From Nocardioides perillae (GTDB lineage Bacteria; Actinomycetota; Actinomycetes; Propionibacteriales; Nocardioidaceae): a stretch of 64,000 nt of DNA. Position 1 is the first letter of the stretch. Each line of letters begins with the position of its first letter. Positions 33,454-42,426 of this stretch are shown piece by piece. The notes under the pieces are model-generated. The model made no database searches. It was not told the origin of the DNA and saw only the letters and a program-made list of their open reading frames with translations. The translations under genes and the position numbers were made by a program. Where the stretch lies: NCBI RefSeq assembly GCF_013409425.1, contig NZ_JACCAC010000001.1, positions 186,001 to 250,000 on the forward strand, read 5' to 3'.

Positions 33454-34623
33454 TCAGGGCAGGCGCGCGTCGCTGGCCGGGTCGACGAGCACCTTGGCGT
33501 GGGCCTCGGGGTCGCGCAGGGCCTCGAAGGCCGCGGCGACGCCGGCGAGGCCGACGGTCCCCGTGACCAGCGGCGACAGGTCGACGCGCCCCTCGGCCAG
33601 CAGGTGCAGGCTGTCGCGCAGCTCGAGCGGGGTGTAGCCGAGCACGAAGCGGAGGTCGAGCTCCTTGTTGACCGCCATCGTCGGGCGCAGGGTGTCCTCG
33701 CCCATGCAGACGCCGACGACGACGACCCGCGACTGCACCGGGGCGGCGCTGAGCACGTGCTCGAGCATCCCGGGCACGCCGACGCACTCGAAGACGACCG
33801 GGCGCCTCACCTCCGCGGCGCCCAGCGCCTCGGCGGCGCGGTAGAGCGGCACCCAGCCCGGCAGCCGCCGGAGACCCTCCATGGCCGAGACCGCGAGCTC
33901 CAGGAGCTGCGGCGCGCTTCGGACCCAGCGCTGCCCCTCGGCGGCGACGTCCCACGGGGAGCCGGCCGTCGGGTCCACGACCAGGTCGGCGCCGCAGCGG
34001 GTGGCCAGCGCGCGTCGCCCCGGAGAGGGGTCGGAGGCCACCACGGCGCGCACCCCGCGCGCCTTGAGCAGGCTCACCACCGCCAGGCCCACCGGGCCGC
34101 AGCCGAGCACCACCGCGACGTCGCGCGCGGCCACCTCGCTGCGCCGCACGGCGTGGTGGGCGACGGCGAGCGGCTCGGTGAGCACCGCGACCTCGGCGGG
34201 CAGCCCGTTGGGCACCACCAGGCTCATCGCCGCCTCGACGACGACCTGCTCGGCGTAGCCGCCCGGGGCCTGCGGGGAGAGGCCGACCAGGTGCACGTCG
34301 CCGCCGCGCCCGCCGGCGCGGACGAGCGGGAAGGAGACGACCAGGTCGCCGACCCGCGGGCCGCGACCGGCGCCGCGCCCGCGCTCGACCACCTCGCCGC
34401 ACAGCTCGTGCCCCAGCACGGTGGGCCGGTCGGGCCGCACGGAGTCGTGGTAGCCCAGCTCGACCATCACCTCGTCGAGCGCGTCGCCGTGGTCCTTCGC
34501 GTGCAGGTCGGAGCCGCAGATCCCGCAGCGGCGCACGTCGAGCACCAGCTGGCCCCGGCCGGGCCGCGGGTCGGGCAGGTCGGCGACCTCGAGCGCGCCG
34601 TGCGCGCAGACGACGGCCCTCAC
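33454..34623 (-). CDS. Zinc-type alcohol dehydrogenase family protein
   Basis: A 389-residue medium-chain dehydrogenase. The catalytic zinc cysteine is in RRCGICGSDLHAKDH, TVLGHELCGEVVERG follows, and the Rossmann motif is VVLGCGPVGLAVVSLLKARG. The usual four-cysteine structural-zinc lobe is missing; the stretch reads GGRGGDVHLVGLSPQAPGG instead. An insertion of about 50 residues separates the cofactor strands. The substrate is unknown. The 3' end is eight bases from the convergent hydrolase stop. Confidence 0.8.
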   Translation of the reverse strand: MRAVVCAHGALEVADLPDPRPGRGQLVLDVRRCGICGSDLHAKDHGDALDEVMVELGYHDSVRPDRPTVLGHELCGEVVERGRGAGRGPRVGDLVVSFPLVRAGGRGGDVHLVGLSPQAPGGYAEQVVVEAAMSLVVPNGLPAEVAVLTEPLAVAHHAVRRSEVAARDVAVVLGCGPVGLAVVSLLKARGVRAVVASDPSPGRRALATRCGADLVVDPTAGSPWDVAAEGQRWVRSAPQLLELAVSAMEGLRRLPGWVPLYRAAEALGAAEVRRPVVFECVGVPGMLEHVLSAAPVQSRVVVVGVCMGEDTLRPTMAVNKELDLRFVLGYTPLELRDSLHLLAEGRVDLSPLVTGTVGLAGVAAAFEALRDPEAHAKVLVDPASDARLP

Positions 34624-34752
34624 GGCCGCGCGGTGGAGGCAGGGGCCGCGGCGAGGGCAGGGGCCGAGTCGGGGACGAGAGCGGGCGCAGGGGTGGCGGC
34701 AGTCACCCGGGCAGTCTGCCGGTCGCGCAGGGCGCCCCGCCATGATGTCGCC

Positions 34753-35571
34753 GTGGCGTACTTCGAGAGGACCGGCCCCACCACCTTCCGCCCCACCCCG
34801 CACGTGGGCGGGGCCTGGGGCCCCGACGAGCAGCACGTCGCACCCGCCCTCGGGCTGCTCGCGCACGTCGTCGAGCTCGACCTGCGCGAGCGACGCGGCG
34901 GCGACCTCGTCGTGGCGCGGTTGTCCTACGACATCCTCGGCCTGCTGCCGCTCGAGGAGGTCGAGGTCGCGGTCGCGGTAGTGCGGCCGGGCCGCACCGT
35001 GGAGCTCGTCGAGGCGACCGCGAGCCACGGAGGTCGGTCGGCGGTGCGGCTGCGGGCGTGGCTGCTGCAGCGCAGCGACACGGCCGGCCTGGCGGGCGCG
35101 GCGCACCCCCGCCTCGACCCGCCGGAGGAGCTCGTGCGCTGGGACGGCACGGTGCTCTGGCCGGGCGGCTTCATCGCATCGGTGGAGGTACGCCGCTCGC
35201 TCGTGCGTCCGGGCCGGGCCACGTCGTGGGTCCGCACGCCGCACCCGCTCGTCGAGGGCGAGCCGGTCAGCGACCTCGCCCGCACCGCGGGCCTGCTCGA
35301 CATCGCCAACGGGCTCGCGGTCCGCGTCTCGCCGGAGGAGGTCGCCTTCCCCAACGTCGACCTCACCGCGCACCTGTTCCGCCACCCGCGCGCCGGCTGG
35401 ACCGGCTTCGACACCAGCGTGTCCTTCGGCCCCGACGGCGTCGGCGTGACCAGCAGCGTCCTGCACGACGCCGACGGCCCCTTCGGCACGCTCGCCCAGG
35501 TGCTCACGGTGCGTCCGGGCGCCGTGCTGCCCGCGGTGCCGGTCGACGGGCGCGGCCCGACCCGCTCCTGA
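34753..35571 (+). CDS. Acyl-CoA thioesterase-like (double hot-dog) protein
   Basis: A 272-residue protein with two hot-dog halves. The first contains GGAWGPDEQHVAPALGLLAHVVE and the second TAGLLDIANGLAVRVSPEEVAFPNVDLTAHLFR and FDTSVSFGPDGVGVTSSVLHDADGPFGTLAQ. This matches the actinobacterial TesB-like thioesterase family that hydrolyses or binds acyl-CoA. CATGAT six bases before GTG 34753 suggests a leaderless message. Confidence 0.8.
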   Translation: MAYFERTGPTTFRPTPHVGGAWGPDEQHVAPALGLLAHVVELDLRERRGGDLVVARLSYDILGLLPLEEVEVAVAVVRPGRTVELVEATASHGGRSAVRLRAWLLQRSDTAGLAGAAHPRLDPPEELVRWDGTVLWPGGFIASVEVRRSLVRPGRATSWVRTPHPLVEGEPVSDLARTAGLLDIANGLAVRVSPEEVAFPNVDLTAHLFRHPRAGWTGFDTSVSFGPDGVGVTSSVLHDADGPFGTLAQVLTVRPGAVLPAVPVDGRGPTRS

Positions 35572-35699
35572 CCCGCGCGCCCCGCTCCGTCCCGCCGGCC
35601 ACCGGGCTAGACCAGGAGGCGATCTTGCGGAAACCCTGCACCCTCCTCCGGGGTCGCGGATACCGTCCCCCGCGAGGACAGACGACGACAGGGGCTGAC

Positions 35700-35918
35700 G
35701 TGACCAGGACCGGGGGATCCACCGCACCGTGCGGGTGCGGCCACGAGGGCCGGGCGCACGAGCACCTGCGCCGCGGCTCCGACTGCGCCCTGTGCGAGTG
35801 CCGCCGCTTCCGCCTCGACCGCGCCGCGGAGCGCGTCTCGGCCCGCGAGCAGCGCCGCCTCGCCACTCCTGCGCCGCGCCTGCGCCACGCACTGGCAGCG
35901 GTCCTCGGCCGGTTCTAG
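35700..35918 (+). CDS. Small cysteine-rich (zinc-ribbon-like) protein
   Basis: A 72-residue protein from GTG 35700. The pattern CGCGHEG ... CALCECRRF has five cysteines and a histidine in two CxC/CxxC clusters, suggesting a single zinc site, followed by a basic helical tail. It may be a nucleic-acid-binding or small regulatory protein. Family unknown to me. GATACCGT at about 35660 is a possible -10. Confidence 0.6.
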   Translation: MTRTGGSTAPCGCGHEGRAHEHLRRGSDCALCECRRFRLDRAAERVSAREQRRLATPAPRLRHALAAVLGRF

Positions 35919-35983
35919 CCCGGTTCTAGCCCGGGTCGAGGCCGGTCCGGGCCGGATCTGCGCCGGGTGGGTCCGGCGCGGCC

Positions 35984-38629
35984 TCAGTCGCGTGCGCGGA
36001 CCGCGACGACGGCGACGTCGTCGTCGGTGCGCTGCGGGAGCAGCCGGACGAGGAGCTCGTCGCAGAGCCGCTCGAGCGGCAGCCCGGCGGCCACCAGCTC
36101 GGTGACCACGCCCGTCAGCCGCGCGAGACCGTCGTCGATGGTCTGCCGGCGACGCTCCACCAGCCCGTCGGTGTAGAGCAGCACCGTCGCGCCGGGGGGC
36201 ACCAGGACCGTGTGCTCCGCGCGCTCCAGCGACGGGTCGAGCCCCAGCATCGGGCCGTTGCCGCCCCACAGCACCTCCGCCACGGGCCCGCCGATCCCGT
36301 CGGCGGCGGGCCGCACCAGCACCGGGGGCGGGTGGCCCGCGCCCGACCAGCGCAGCACCGCGGAGCCCGGCTCCGCGTCTGCGGGTGCGGGGCCGAGGTA
36401 GGCGACCGTCGCGGTCGCGATCGTGTCGACCTCCAGGGTGAGCATGGCTCCGTCGACGCGACGGAGCACCTCCGCCGGCCCCTCGCCGGAAGTGACGGTC
36501 ACCCCGCGGACCAGCGAGCGCAGCTGACCCATCGCGGCCGCGGCCTCGAGGTCGTGGCCGGTGACGTCGCCGATCACGAGCGCGAGCGAGCCGTCGGGCA
36601 GCGAGAACGCGTCGTACCAGTCGCCCCCGACCTTGGCGGTCTCCGAGGCCGGCTCGTAGCGCACGGCGACCTGGTGGGAGCCGGTCGACGGGGGCGCCGT
36701 GAGCAGGCTGCGCTGGAGCGCCTCGGCGAGCTCGCGCTGCCCGGCGTACATGCGGGCGTTGTCGAGGGCGAGGCCCGCGCGGCCGGCCGCGTCGGCCAGC
36801 GTCTGCAGCTCCTCGTCGTCGAAGGGCGCCCGCTCGACGCCGCGAAAGACGGTGACGAGGCCCGCGGCCAGCCCACCGCGCCCCGGCAGCGGCATGACCA
36901 CCGCCGAGGCGGGCGCCAGCCGCTGCAGCACGTCGCGCGCCTCGCCGGGCCCCAGCACCGACGCCACGGCCCCGGTCGCGCCGTGGTCGAGCACGGTGGC
37001 CTCGCCGGTCGTCACCACCCGCGCGACGAAGCTCTCATCGGTCAGCGCGGCGATGCGGGTGCGGGAGTATGCCTCGACGAGCGGGCGCAGCTCGTCGTCG
37101 GCGTGCCACCAGCCGACGTCGCGCAACCGGGCGCGCCAGCCCGAGCCCTCCAGGGGACCCAGCGGCGGGTCGCTGCCGTCGACGAGCGTGACGACGCACC
37201 AGTCGGCGAGCACTGGCACCAGCAGCTGGGCCAGGCGGCGCACGGCGACCTCGGGGTCGAGCGTGTCGGTGAGGGCACGGGTGACGTCGGCCAGCAGGGT
37301 GGCGCGCTGGGCCGCCGACTCGACGGCGTCCTGGGCGCGGCGACGGTCGGTCACGTCGACGAAGTAGACCGACAACCCGTCGGGGGTCGGCCAGGCGCGC
37401 ACCTCGTAGTGCGCGTCCAGCGGCGGGGGGTAGTAGGCCTCGAACGCGACCGGCCGACCCGACGCCGCGGCACCGCGGTAGTGCCGCTCGAAGTCGCTGC
37501 CGACCGCGGCGGGGAAGAGCTCCCAGATGACGTGGCCGACCACGTCCGACCCGATGCCGCCGAGGAGGCGCTCGGCCTCGGGGTTGGCGTAGGTGAAGCG
37601 CCACTGCGGGTCGAGGTGGAAGAACGCCGTGGGCATGGCCTCGAGCGCACGAGCCACCCGGGCCTCGGCCTCCTGGGTCGCGGTCGTGTCGTAGGCAGCC
37701 CCGATGAAGCGGACCGCGCGGCCGTCGGGCCCGGGCAGCGCCTGGCCGCGCGCTGCGATCCAGCGCAACGCGCCGTCGGGGCGCACGATGCGGTACTCCG
37801 ACTCGAAGTGCCCGACCGACTCGACCGCGGCGTTCAGCGCACGGTGCACCCGCTCCAGGTCGTCGGGGTGGACCCAGGCGTCGAAGGAGCCGAGGGTCCC
37901 GCCGAACGCCTCCCGCTCGAGACCGAAGAGGTCGAGGAGCCGCTCGTCCCACCGCAGCTCGCCGTTCTCCAGGTCGAGGTCGAAGGCGCCCACCCCCGCC
38001 GCGTCGACCGCGAGCTGCCAGGCGAGCCGGTCGTCCTCGTGCGCCCGGGCGAGAGCGGAGAGCTCCAGCTCGGTGAGCACGGGCTGGGCGAGCTGCTCGA
38101 GCAGCGCGGCGTCCGCCACGGTCCAGGCGCGCGTCTCGGGGCCGAAGACGCACAGGGCACCGACGGCCACGTCGTCGACCACCAGCGGGACGCCGAGGTA
38201 GGACCGGACCGCGCCGGTGGTGACGGGGGGCAGCCCGCGGACGCGCTCGTCGGCCCGAGCGTCGTCGACCAGGAGCGGCCCGCCCGCCATCGCGGTGACC
38301 GTGCACAGCGAGTCGCCGGCCGGGCTGGTGCGCCCGACGGTCGACTCGGCCTGACCGGCGCCGCCCATGACGACCTGGTCCTGGCCGACGAGCGAGACCT
38401 GCCCGGACGGGGCGCCGAGCAACCGGGCCGCGAGCGCCGCGAGCCGGCTCAGCGCGGCCGCGCCACCGGGGTCGGCCGTGAGCCGACGGACGTGGGCGTC
38501 GCGGAGGGCCACGAGGTCGGGCTCGTCGCCGAAGGGGCTGGATCCGGCGCCGGTCGTGCCCAGACGTGCTGCTTCGCGCTCCAGTGCCCCGACCCTCCTG
38601 GTCCCGCAGCCCGAGCCACGACCGGCCAC
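35984..38629 (-). CDS. Multi-sensor PP2C/SpoIIE phosphatase (GAF-PAS-PAS-GAF-SpoIIE)
   Basis: About 880 residues without membrane segments. The order is GAF (about 40-180), PAS/PAC (about 195-310, with FDAWVHPDDLERVHRAL), PAS (about 320-430), GAF (about 440-610) and SpoIIE phosphatase (about 640-880). Phosphatase motifs are VGGDWYDAFSLPDG, VIGDVTGHDLEAAA, YTDGLVERRRQ and the final RTDDDVAVVAVRARD. It would dephosphorylate an anti-anti-sigma protein in response to small ligands or redox. The start is uncertain. GTG 38629 gives the longest frame but lacks a ribosome-binding site, while CTG 38584 has a perfect AGGAGG nine bases upstream. Confidence 0.85.
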   Translation of the reverse strand: MAGRGSGCGTRRVGALEREAARLGTTGAGSSPFGDEPDLVALRDAHVRRLTADPGGAAALSRLAALAARLLGAPSGQVSLVGQDQVVMGGAGQAESTVGRTSPAGDSLCTVTAMAGGPLLVDDARADERVRGLPPVTTGAVRSYLGVPLVVDDVAVGALCVFGPETRAWTVADAALLEQLAQPVLTELELSALARAHEDDRLAWQLAVDAAGVGAFDLDLENGELRWDERLLDLFGLEREAFGGTLGSFDAWVHPDDLERVHRALNAAVESVGHFESEYRIVRPDGALRWIAARGQALPGPDGRAVRFIGAAYDTTATQEAEARVARALEAMPTAFFHLDPQWRFTYANPEAERLLGGIGSDVVGHVIWELFPAAVGSDFERHYRGAAASGRPVAFEAYYPPPLDAHYEVRAWPTPDGLSVYFVDVTDRRRAQDAVESAAQRATLLADVTRALTDTLDPEVAVRRLAQLLVPVLADWCVVTLVDGSDPPLGPLEGSGWRARLRDVGWWHADDELRPLVEAYSRTRIAALTDESFVARVVTTGEATVLDHGATGAVASVLGPGEARDVLQRLAPASAVVMPLPGRGGLAAGLVTVFRGVERAPFDDEELQTLADAAGRAGLALDNARMYAGQRELAEALQRSLLTAPPSTGSHQVAVRYEPASETAKVGGDWYDAFSLPDGSLALVIGDVTGHDLEAAAAMGQLRSLVRGVTVTSGEGPAEVLRRVDGAMLTLEVDTIATATVAYLGPAPADAEPGSAVLRWSGAGHPPPVLVRPAADGIGGPVAEVLWGGNGPMLGLDPSLERAEHTVLVPPGATVLLYTDGLVERRRQTIDDGLARLTGVVTELVAAGLPLERLCDELLVRLLPQRTDDDVAVVAVRARD

Positions 38630-38708
38630 GGTGACCGGCGCCCATGGTCCCACGCGCCACACCCGCAGGGGAGTCCACGTCGGGGTGAAGGTCTCGCGAC
38701 CCTGTGGT

Positions 38709-38736
38709 TGAAAGATGGACCACCCCGGCGTACGAT
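38709..38736 (+). promoter_or_regulatory. Sigma-70-type promoter of the extradiol dioxygenase gene
   Basis: TTGAAA (38709-38714), 16-bp spacer, TACGAT (38731-38736). The -10 covers the ATG at 38735, so that ATG cannot be the start; transcription should begin near 38743. Confidence 0.65.
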
Positions 38737-38741
38737 GATGT

Positions 38742-38754
38742 TTCAAAGTTTGAA
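38742..38754. promoter_or_regulatory. MarR-type operator TTCAAA-G-TTTGAA
   Basis: A perfect 6-1-6 palindrome directly after the -10 hexamer, overlapping the expected transcription start. It is ideally placed for repression by the MarR protein encoded second in the operon. Confidence 0.65.
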
Positions 38755-38776
38755 CACTTCCACCGGACGGACACCC

Positions 38777-39685
38777 GTGCTCTCCCACCCGCTCCCCGGC
38801 ACCACCACCGCCGCGGCCGACGCGACGCTCCCCGCCGGCCACCCCTTCGCCGCCCACCTGCGCCACGCGGCCGCACGCGCGGCCGCGGAGGAGCACCGCA
38901 CCTGGACCCCCGACGACGGCGCCATGCCGGCGCTCTTCGTCAGCCACGGCGCGCCGCCCACCTTCGAGGACGCCGCCTGGATGCGCCGGCTGCACGACTG
39001 GGCGCACGACCTGCCGCGCCCGCGCGCGGTGCTGATCGTCAGCGCGCACTGGGAGTCCGACGAGCTCGGCCTCACCAGCACCGCGCCGACCGAGCTGGTC
39101 TACGACTTCGGCGGCTTCGCCGACCACTACTACCGGATGCGCTACGACACCCCCGACAACCGCGCGCTCGCGCAGCAGGTCGTCTCGGTGCTGCCCGACA
39201 CCCAGCGGGTCTTCGAGCACCGCGGCCGCGGGCTCGACCACGGGGCCTGGGTGCCGCTGAAGATCATGTACCCCGAGGCCGACGTGCCCGTCCTGCAGCT
39301 GTCGATGCCCACGCACGACCCGGCCGCGCTGTTCGCGCTGGGCCGTCGGCTGCGCCGGCTCAAGGAGGAGGGCGTGCTGGTGGTCGGCTCGGGGTTCATG
39401 ACCCACGGCCTGCCGTACGTCGACTGGCGCCGGCCCGACGTCGTGCCCGGGTGGTCGGCGGACTTCGACGCCTGGGCCGCCGACGCGCTCGCCCGCGGTG
39501 ACGTCGAGGAGCTGCAGGACTTCGCCCACCGCGCACCGGGGCTGCCCTACGCCCACCCGACGGTCGAGCACTTCGCGCCGCTCTTCGTCACGCTCGGCGC
39601 GGCCGCCGACCCGACCGCCGGGGTCAGCACGCCCGTCAGCGACTGGATGGTCGGCCTCTCGACCCGCTCGGTGCAGGTCGCGTGA
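38777..39685 (+). CDS. Class III extradiol dioxygenase (DODA/YgiD type)
   Basis: A 302-residue protein. Metal ligands are probably in FVSHGAPP, VSAHWES and the RGLDHGAWVPL region, with GSGFMTHGLPY near the end. This matches the zinc/iron DODA-like ring-opening dioxygenases; the aromatic or quinone substrate is unknown. GTG 38777 is chosen because the promoter and operator occupy the upstream ATGs at 38735 and 38738. The stop overlaps the MarR start (GTGA). Confidence 0.82.
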   Translation: MLSHPLPGTTTAAADATLPAGHPFAAHLRHAAARAAAEEHRTWTPDDGAMPALFVSHGAPPTFEDAAWMRRLHDWAHDLPRPRAVLIVSAHWESDELGLTSTAPTELVYDFGGFADHYYRMRYDTPDNRALAQQVVSVLPDTQRVFEHRGRGLDHGAWVPLKIMYPEADVPVLQLSMPTHDPAALFALGRRLRRLKEEGVLVVGSGFMTHGLPYVDWRRPDVVPGWSADFDAWAADALARGDVEELQDFAHRAPGLPYAHPTVEHFAPLFVTLGAAADPTAGVSTPVSDWMVGLSTRSVQVA

Positions 39686-40137
39686 GCGAGCCGCGCTGGC
39701 TCGACGAGGAGGAGATGGCGGCCTGGCTGCCCCTGATCCGGCTGGTCTACCTGCTGCCCCAGACCCTCGACCGGCAGCTGCGGGCCGAGGCCGGCGTCAG
39801 CCACGCCTACTACCAGGTGCTGGCCGTCCTCTCGGCGGCGCCGGGCGGCGAGCTCACCATGGGCGAGCTGGCCCGCCGCACGGTCACGAGCCCCTCGCGG
39901 CTCAGCCACGCGGTCGGCTCGCTCGAGCAGCGGGGGTGGGTCGAGCGGCACCCCGACGCCGACGACCGTCGTGTGCAGCACGCTGCGCTCACCGACGCCG
40001 GGCGCGCGGAGCTCACCCGTGTCGCCCCCACCCACGTCGCACACGTGCGTCAGCGGGTCTTCGACCGGCTCACCGCCGACCAGGTCACGCAGCTGCGCGA
40101 CATCGCGACCCACCTCGTCACCGGGCTGGACGAGTGA
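39682..40137 (+). CDS. MarR-family regulator
   Basis: A 151-residue winged-helix protein. LTMGELARRTVTSPSRLSHAVGSLEQRGWVERHPDADDRRVQHAALTDAG is the standard MarR DNA-binding core with its DDRR wing. It is coupled to the dioxygenase gene and likely represses the pair through the palindrome at 38742-38754, being released by an aromatic or quinone ligand (inference). Confidence 0.88.
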   Translation: MSEPRWLDEEEMAAWLPLIRLVYLLPQTLDRQLRAEAGVSHAYYQVLAVLSAAPGGELTMGELARRTVTSPSRLSHAVGSLEQRGWVERHPDADDRRVQHAALTDAGRAELTRVAPTHVAHVRQRVFDRLTADQVTQLRDIATHLVTGLDE

Positions 40138-40172
40138 GGCGCACGTCACACCCGGCCTCGTAGGCTGGCGGC

Positions 40173-40481
40173 GTGCGCACCGAGGACCCGGCCTACGCCG
40201 CCGAGCTCACGGGCTCGAAGCTGCGCGTGCGCGGGGAGCTCGACAGCGGCGCGGTCGACCTCTTCGCGCGCGACCTCGACGCCGCCACCGACGGCGGTCG
40301 GCGCTCGGTGGTGGTGGACCTCGCGGCGACGTCCTTCATCTGCAGCCGCGCCATCGCCCACCTCGTCGCGGCGCGGCGCGCCTGCCTGCCCCACGGCGCC
40401 GACCTCACCGTCGTCAGCGAGGCCGACGGCTTCGTGGCGCGCGTGCTCGACCTCTGCGAGGTCGAGCACTCCCCCCGCTGA
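40173..40481 (+). CDS. STAS-domain anti-anti-sigma factor
   Basis: A 102-residue single STAS domain: LTGSKLRVRGELDSGAVDLFARDLD, SVVVDLAATSFICSRAIAHLVAARRAC. The phosphorylatable serine of RsbV/SpoIIAA corresponds to S58 in ICSRA. It is a candidate substrate for the SpoIIE phosphatases at 6.7 and 36 kb. TAGGCT (40161-40166) six bases before GTG indicates leaderless transcription. Confidence 0.83.
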   Translation: MRTEDPAYAAELTGSKLRVRGELDSGAVDLFARDLDAATDGGRRSVVVDLAATSFICSRAIAHLVAARRACLPHGADLTVVSEADGFVARVLDLCEVEHSPR

Positions 40482-40491
40482 GGTCGACCCC

Positions 40492-41142
40492 TCAGCCCTC
40501 GGAGACGCGGCGCAGCAGCTCCTCGAACGGCGTGGGCTCGGCGAGCTCGTCCGAGACGGAGCGGCGGGTCGAGGCCGCGCCGCCGGGCGCGCCTGCTGCG
40601 TCGCGCGACGACACCTTGCCGACCAGCGCGGCGAGCTCGCCGGCCGCGCGGTGGATGCGGCCGTCGAGCGCGCCAGCGGCGCCACCGGTGTCGCCGAAGT
40701 CGTCGGTGGCGGCGAAGACGCCGGTCGGCACGACGACGGCGCGCAGGTAGGAGAAGAGCGGGCGCAGCGCGTGGTCGAGCACGAGCGAGTGCCGTGCGGT
40801 GCCGGCGGTCGCGGCGACGAGCACCGGCACGCCGTCGAGCGTGCCCGGCTCGAGCACGTCGAAGAAGGTCTTGAACAACCCGGAGTAGGACGCGCTGAAG
40901 ACCGGCGTGACGACGACGAGGCCGTCGGCGCGGCGCACGTCCTCGATCGCCTCCTCGAGCTCGGGCCCCGCGAAGCCGGTGAGCAGCCGGTCGGTCAGCT
41001 GGTGGGCGAGCGCCCGCAGCTCGACGTGCGTGACCTCGGCGTCCTCGAGCGCCTCCACCGTGGCCGCGGCGAGGCGGTCGGCGAGCAGCCGCGTCGAGGA
41101 CGGCACCGACAGGCCCGCGGAGACGACGACCAGGCGCGTCAC
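40492..41142 (-). CDS. NAD(P)H-dependent FMN reductase (CE1759/SsuE type)
   Basis: A 216-residue flavodoxin-like reductase: VTRLVVVSAGLSVPSSTRLLADRL (FMN phosphate loop), VVVTPVFSASYSGLFKTFFDVLEP and LVAATAGTARHSLV. It supplies reduced FMN to the luciferase-like monooxygenase whose gene overlaps its start (GTGA). The C-terminal 40 residues are a low-complexity tail. Confidence 0.86.
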   Translation of the reverse strand: MTRLVVVSAGLSVPSSTRLLADRLAAATVEALEDAEVTHVELRALAHQLTDRLLTGFAGPELEEAIEDVRRADGLVVVTPVFSASYSGLFKTFFDVLEPGTLDGVPVLVAATAGTARHSLVLDHALRPLFSYLRAVVVPTGVFAATDDFGDTGGAAGALDGRIHRAAGELAALVGKVSSRDAAGAPGGAASTRRSVSDELAEPTPFEELLRRVSEG

Positions 41143-42413
41143 GCCGACACCCCCACAGCGTCCTCGGCGCGGCGGCCGGTGGCGGTGTCGGCGACCAGGG
41201 GTGCGGTCGTGGCTGCCGGCCCGCCGGCCGCGGCGACGCGCGCCGCGTGCGTCGGGGCGTCCGGCACGTGGGCCGGGCGGCCCTCGGCGAAGCCCCGTCG
41301 CATCTCCGGCAGGATCTCGCCGAGCAGGTCGAGCTGCTCCAGCACGGTCTTCAGCGGCAGCCCCGCGTGGTCGACGAGGAAGAGCTGTCGCTGGTAGTGC
41401 CCGGCGTACTCGATCGAGGCCAGGGTGCGCTCGAGCAGCTGCTGCGGTGAGCCGACGACCAGCGGCGTCTGCGCGGTGAAGTCCTCCAGGGACGGCCCGT
41501 GGCCGTAGACCGGCGCCTCGTCGAAGTAGGGGCGGAACTCGCGCACGGCGTCCTGGCTGTTCTTGCGCACGAAGAACTGTCCGCCGAGACCGACGATCGC
41601 GGTGTCGGCCGGCCCGTGGCCGTAGTGCTCCCACCGGCGGCGGTAGAGCTCGACCATCTGCTGCGTGTGCGACGGCGGCCAGAAGATGTGGTTGTGGAAG
41701 AAGCCGTCGCCGTAGTAGGCCGCCTGCTCGGCGATCTCGGGGCTGCGGATCGAGCCGTGCCACACGAAGGGCGGCACGCCGTCGAGCGGGCGCGGCGTCG
41801 CGGTGTAGCCCTGCAGCGGGGTGCGGAAGCGACCCTGCCAGTCGACGACGTCCTCGCGCCACAGGCGGTGGAGCAGCGCGTAGTTCTCGACCGCCAGCTC
41901 CAGGCCCCGGCGGATGTCCTTGCCGAACCAGGGGTAGACCGGGCCGGTGTTGCCGCGACCGAGGGTGAGGTCGACCCGGCCGTCGGTGAGGTGCTGGACC
42001 TTCGCGTAGTCCTCCGCGATCAGCACCGGGTCGGTCGTGGTGATGAGGGTCGTGGCGGTGGAGAGCAGCAGCCGCTCGGTGCGCGCGCCGACGTAGGCGA
42101 GCGTCGCGGTGGGGTTGGAGGAGATGAAGGGCGGGTTGTGGTGCTCACCGGTCGCGAAGACGTCGAGGCCCACCTCCTCGGCCTTCTCGGCGATCGCGAC
42201 AGTGGCCTTGATCCGCTCGTGCTCGCTCGGCGCACGACCCGTCGTCGGGTCGGGGGTGACGTCGCCGACGGTGAAGATGCCGATCTGCACGGGGTGGGTC
42301 TGCACGGGGGTCTGCACGGGGGTCTGCACGGGGGTCTGCACGGTGTCCACGATGACCTCGCTGTCCGGGCGGCCGCTGCCGCGGGAGCCCTGCTGGGGCG
42401 CTTCTGCTGTCAC
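41139..42413 (-). CDS. FMN-dependent luciferase-like monooxygenase (CE1758 type)
   Basis: About 424 residues. The barrel opens with VQIGIFTVGDVTPDPTTGRAPSEHERI and contains FATGEHHNPPFISSNP, DLTLGRGNTGPVYPWFG and LFLVDHAGLP. With the FMN reductase it forms a two-component monooxygenase. The N-terminus is odd: a (TPVQ)4 repeat from four 12-bp units precedes the conserved start. The true start may therefore be the GTG at 42290. A dyad at 42427-42440 is the likely operator. Confidence 0.84.
   Translation of the reverse strand: MTAEAPQQGSRGSGRPDSEVIVDTVQTPVQTPVQTPVQTHPVQIGIFTVGDVTPDPTTGRAPSEHERIKATVAIAEKAEEVGLDVFATGEHHNPPFISSNPTATLAYVGARTERLLLSTATTLITTTDPVLIAEDYAKVQHLTDGRVDLTLGRGNTGPVYPWFGKDIRRGLELAVENYALLHRLWREDVVDWQGRFRTPLQGYTATPRPLDGVPPFVWHGSIRSPEIAEQAAYYGDGFFHNHIFWPPSHTQQMVELYRRRWEHYGHGPADTAIVGLGGQFFVRKNSQDAVREFRPYFDEAPVYGHGPSLEDFTAQTPLVVGSPQQLLERTLASIEYAGHYQRQLFLVDHAGLPLKTVLEQLDLLGEILPEMRRGFAEGRPAHVPDAPTHAARVAAAGGPAATTAPLVADTATGRRAEDAVGVSA
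42296..42343 (-). repeat. Four in-frame 12-bp repeats (TPVQ)
   Basis: GGGTCTGCACGG repeated four times exactly on the plus strand. It encodes TPVQ in the reverse frame of the LLM gene, or lies in its leader if the later GTG is the start. Confidence 0.92.
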
Positions 42414-42426
42414 CTGGCCCAACCTG

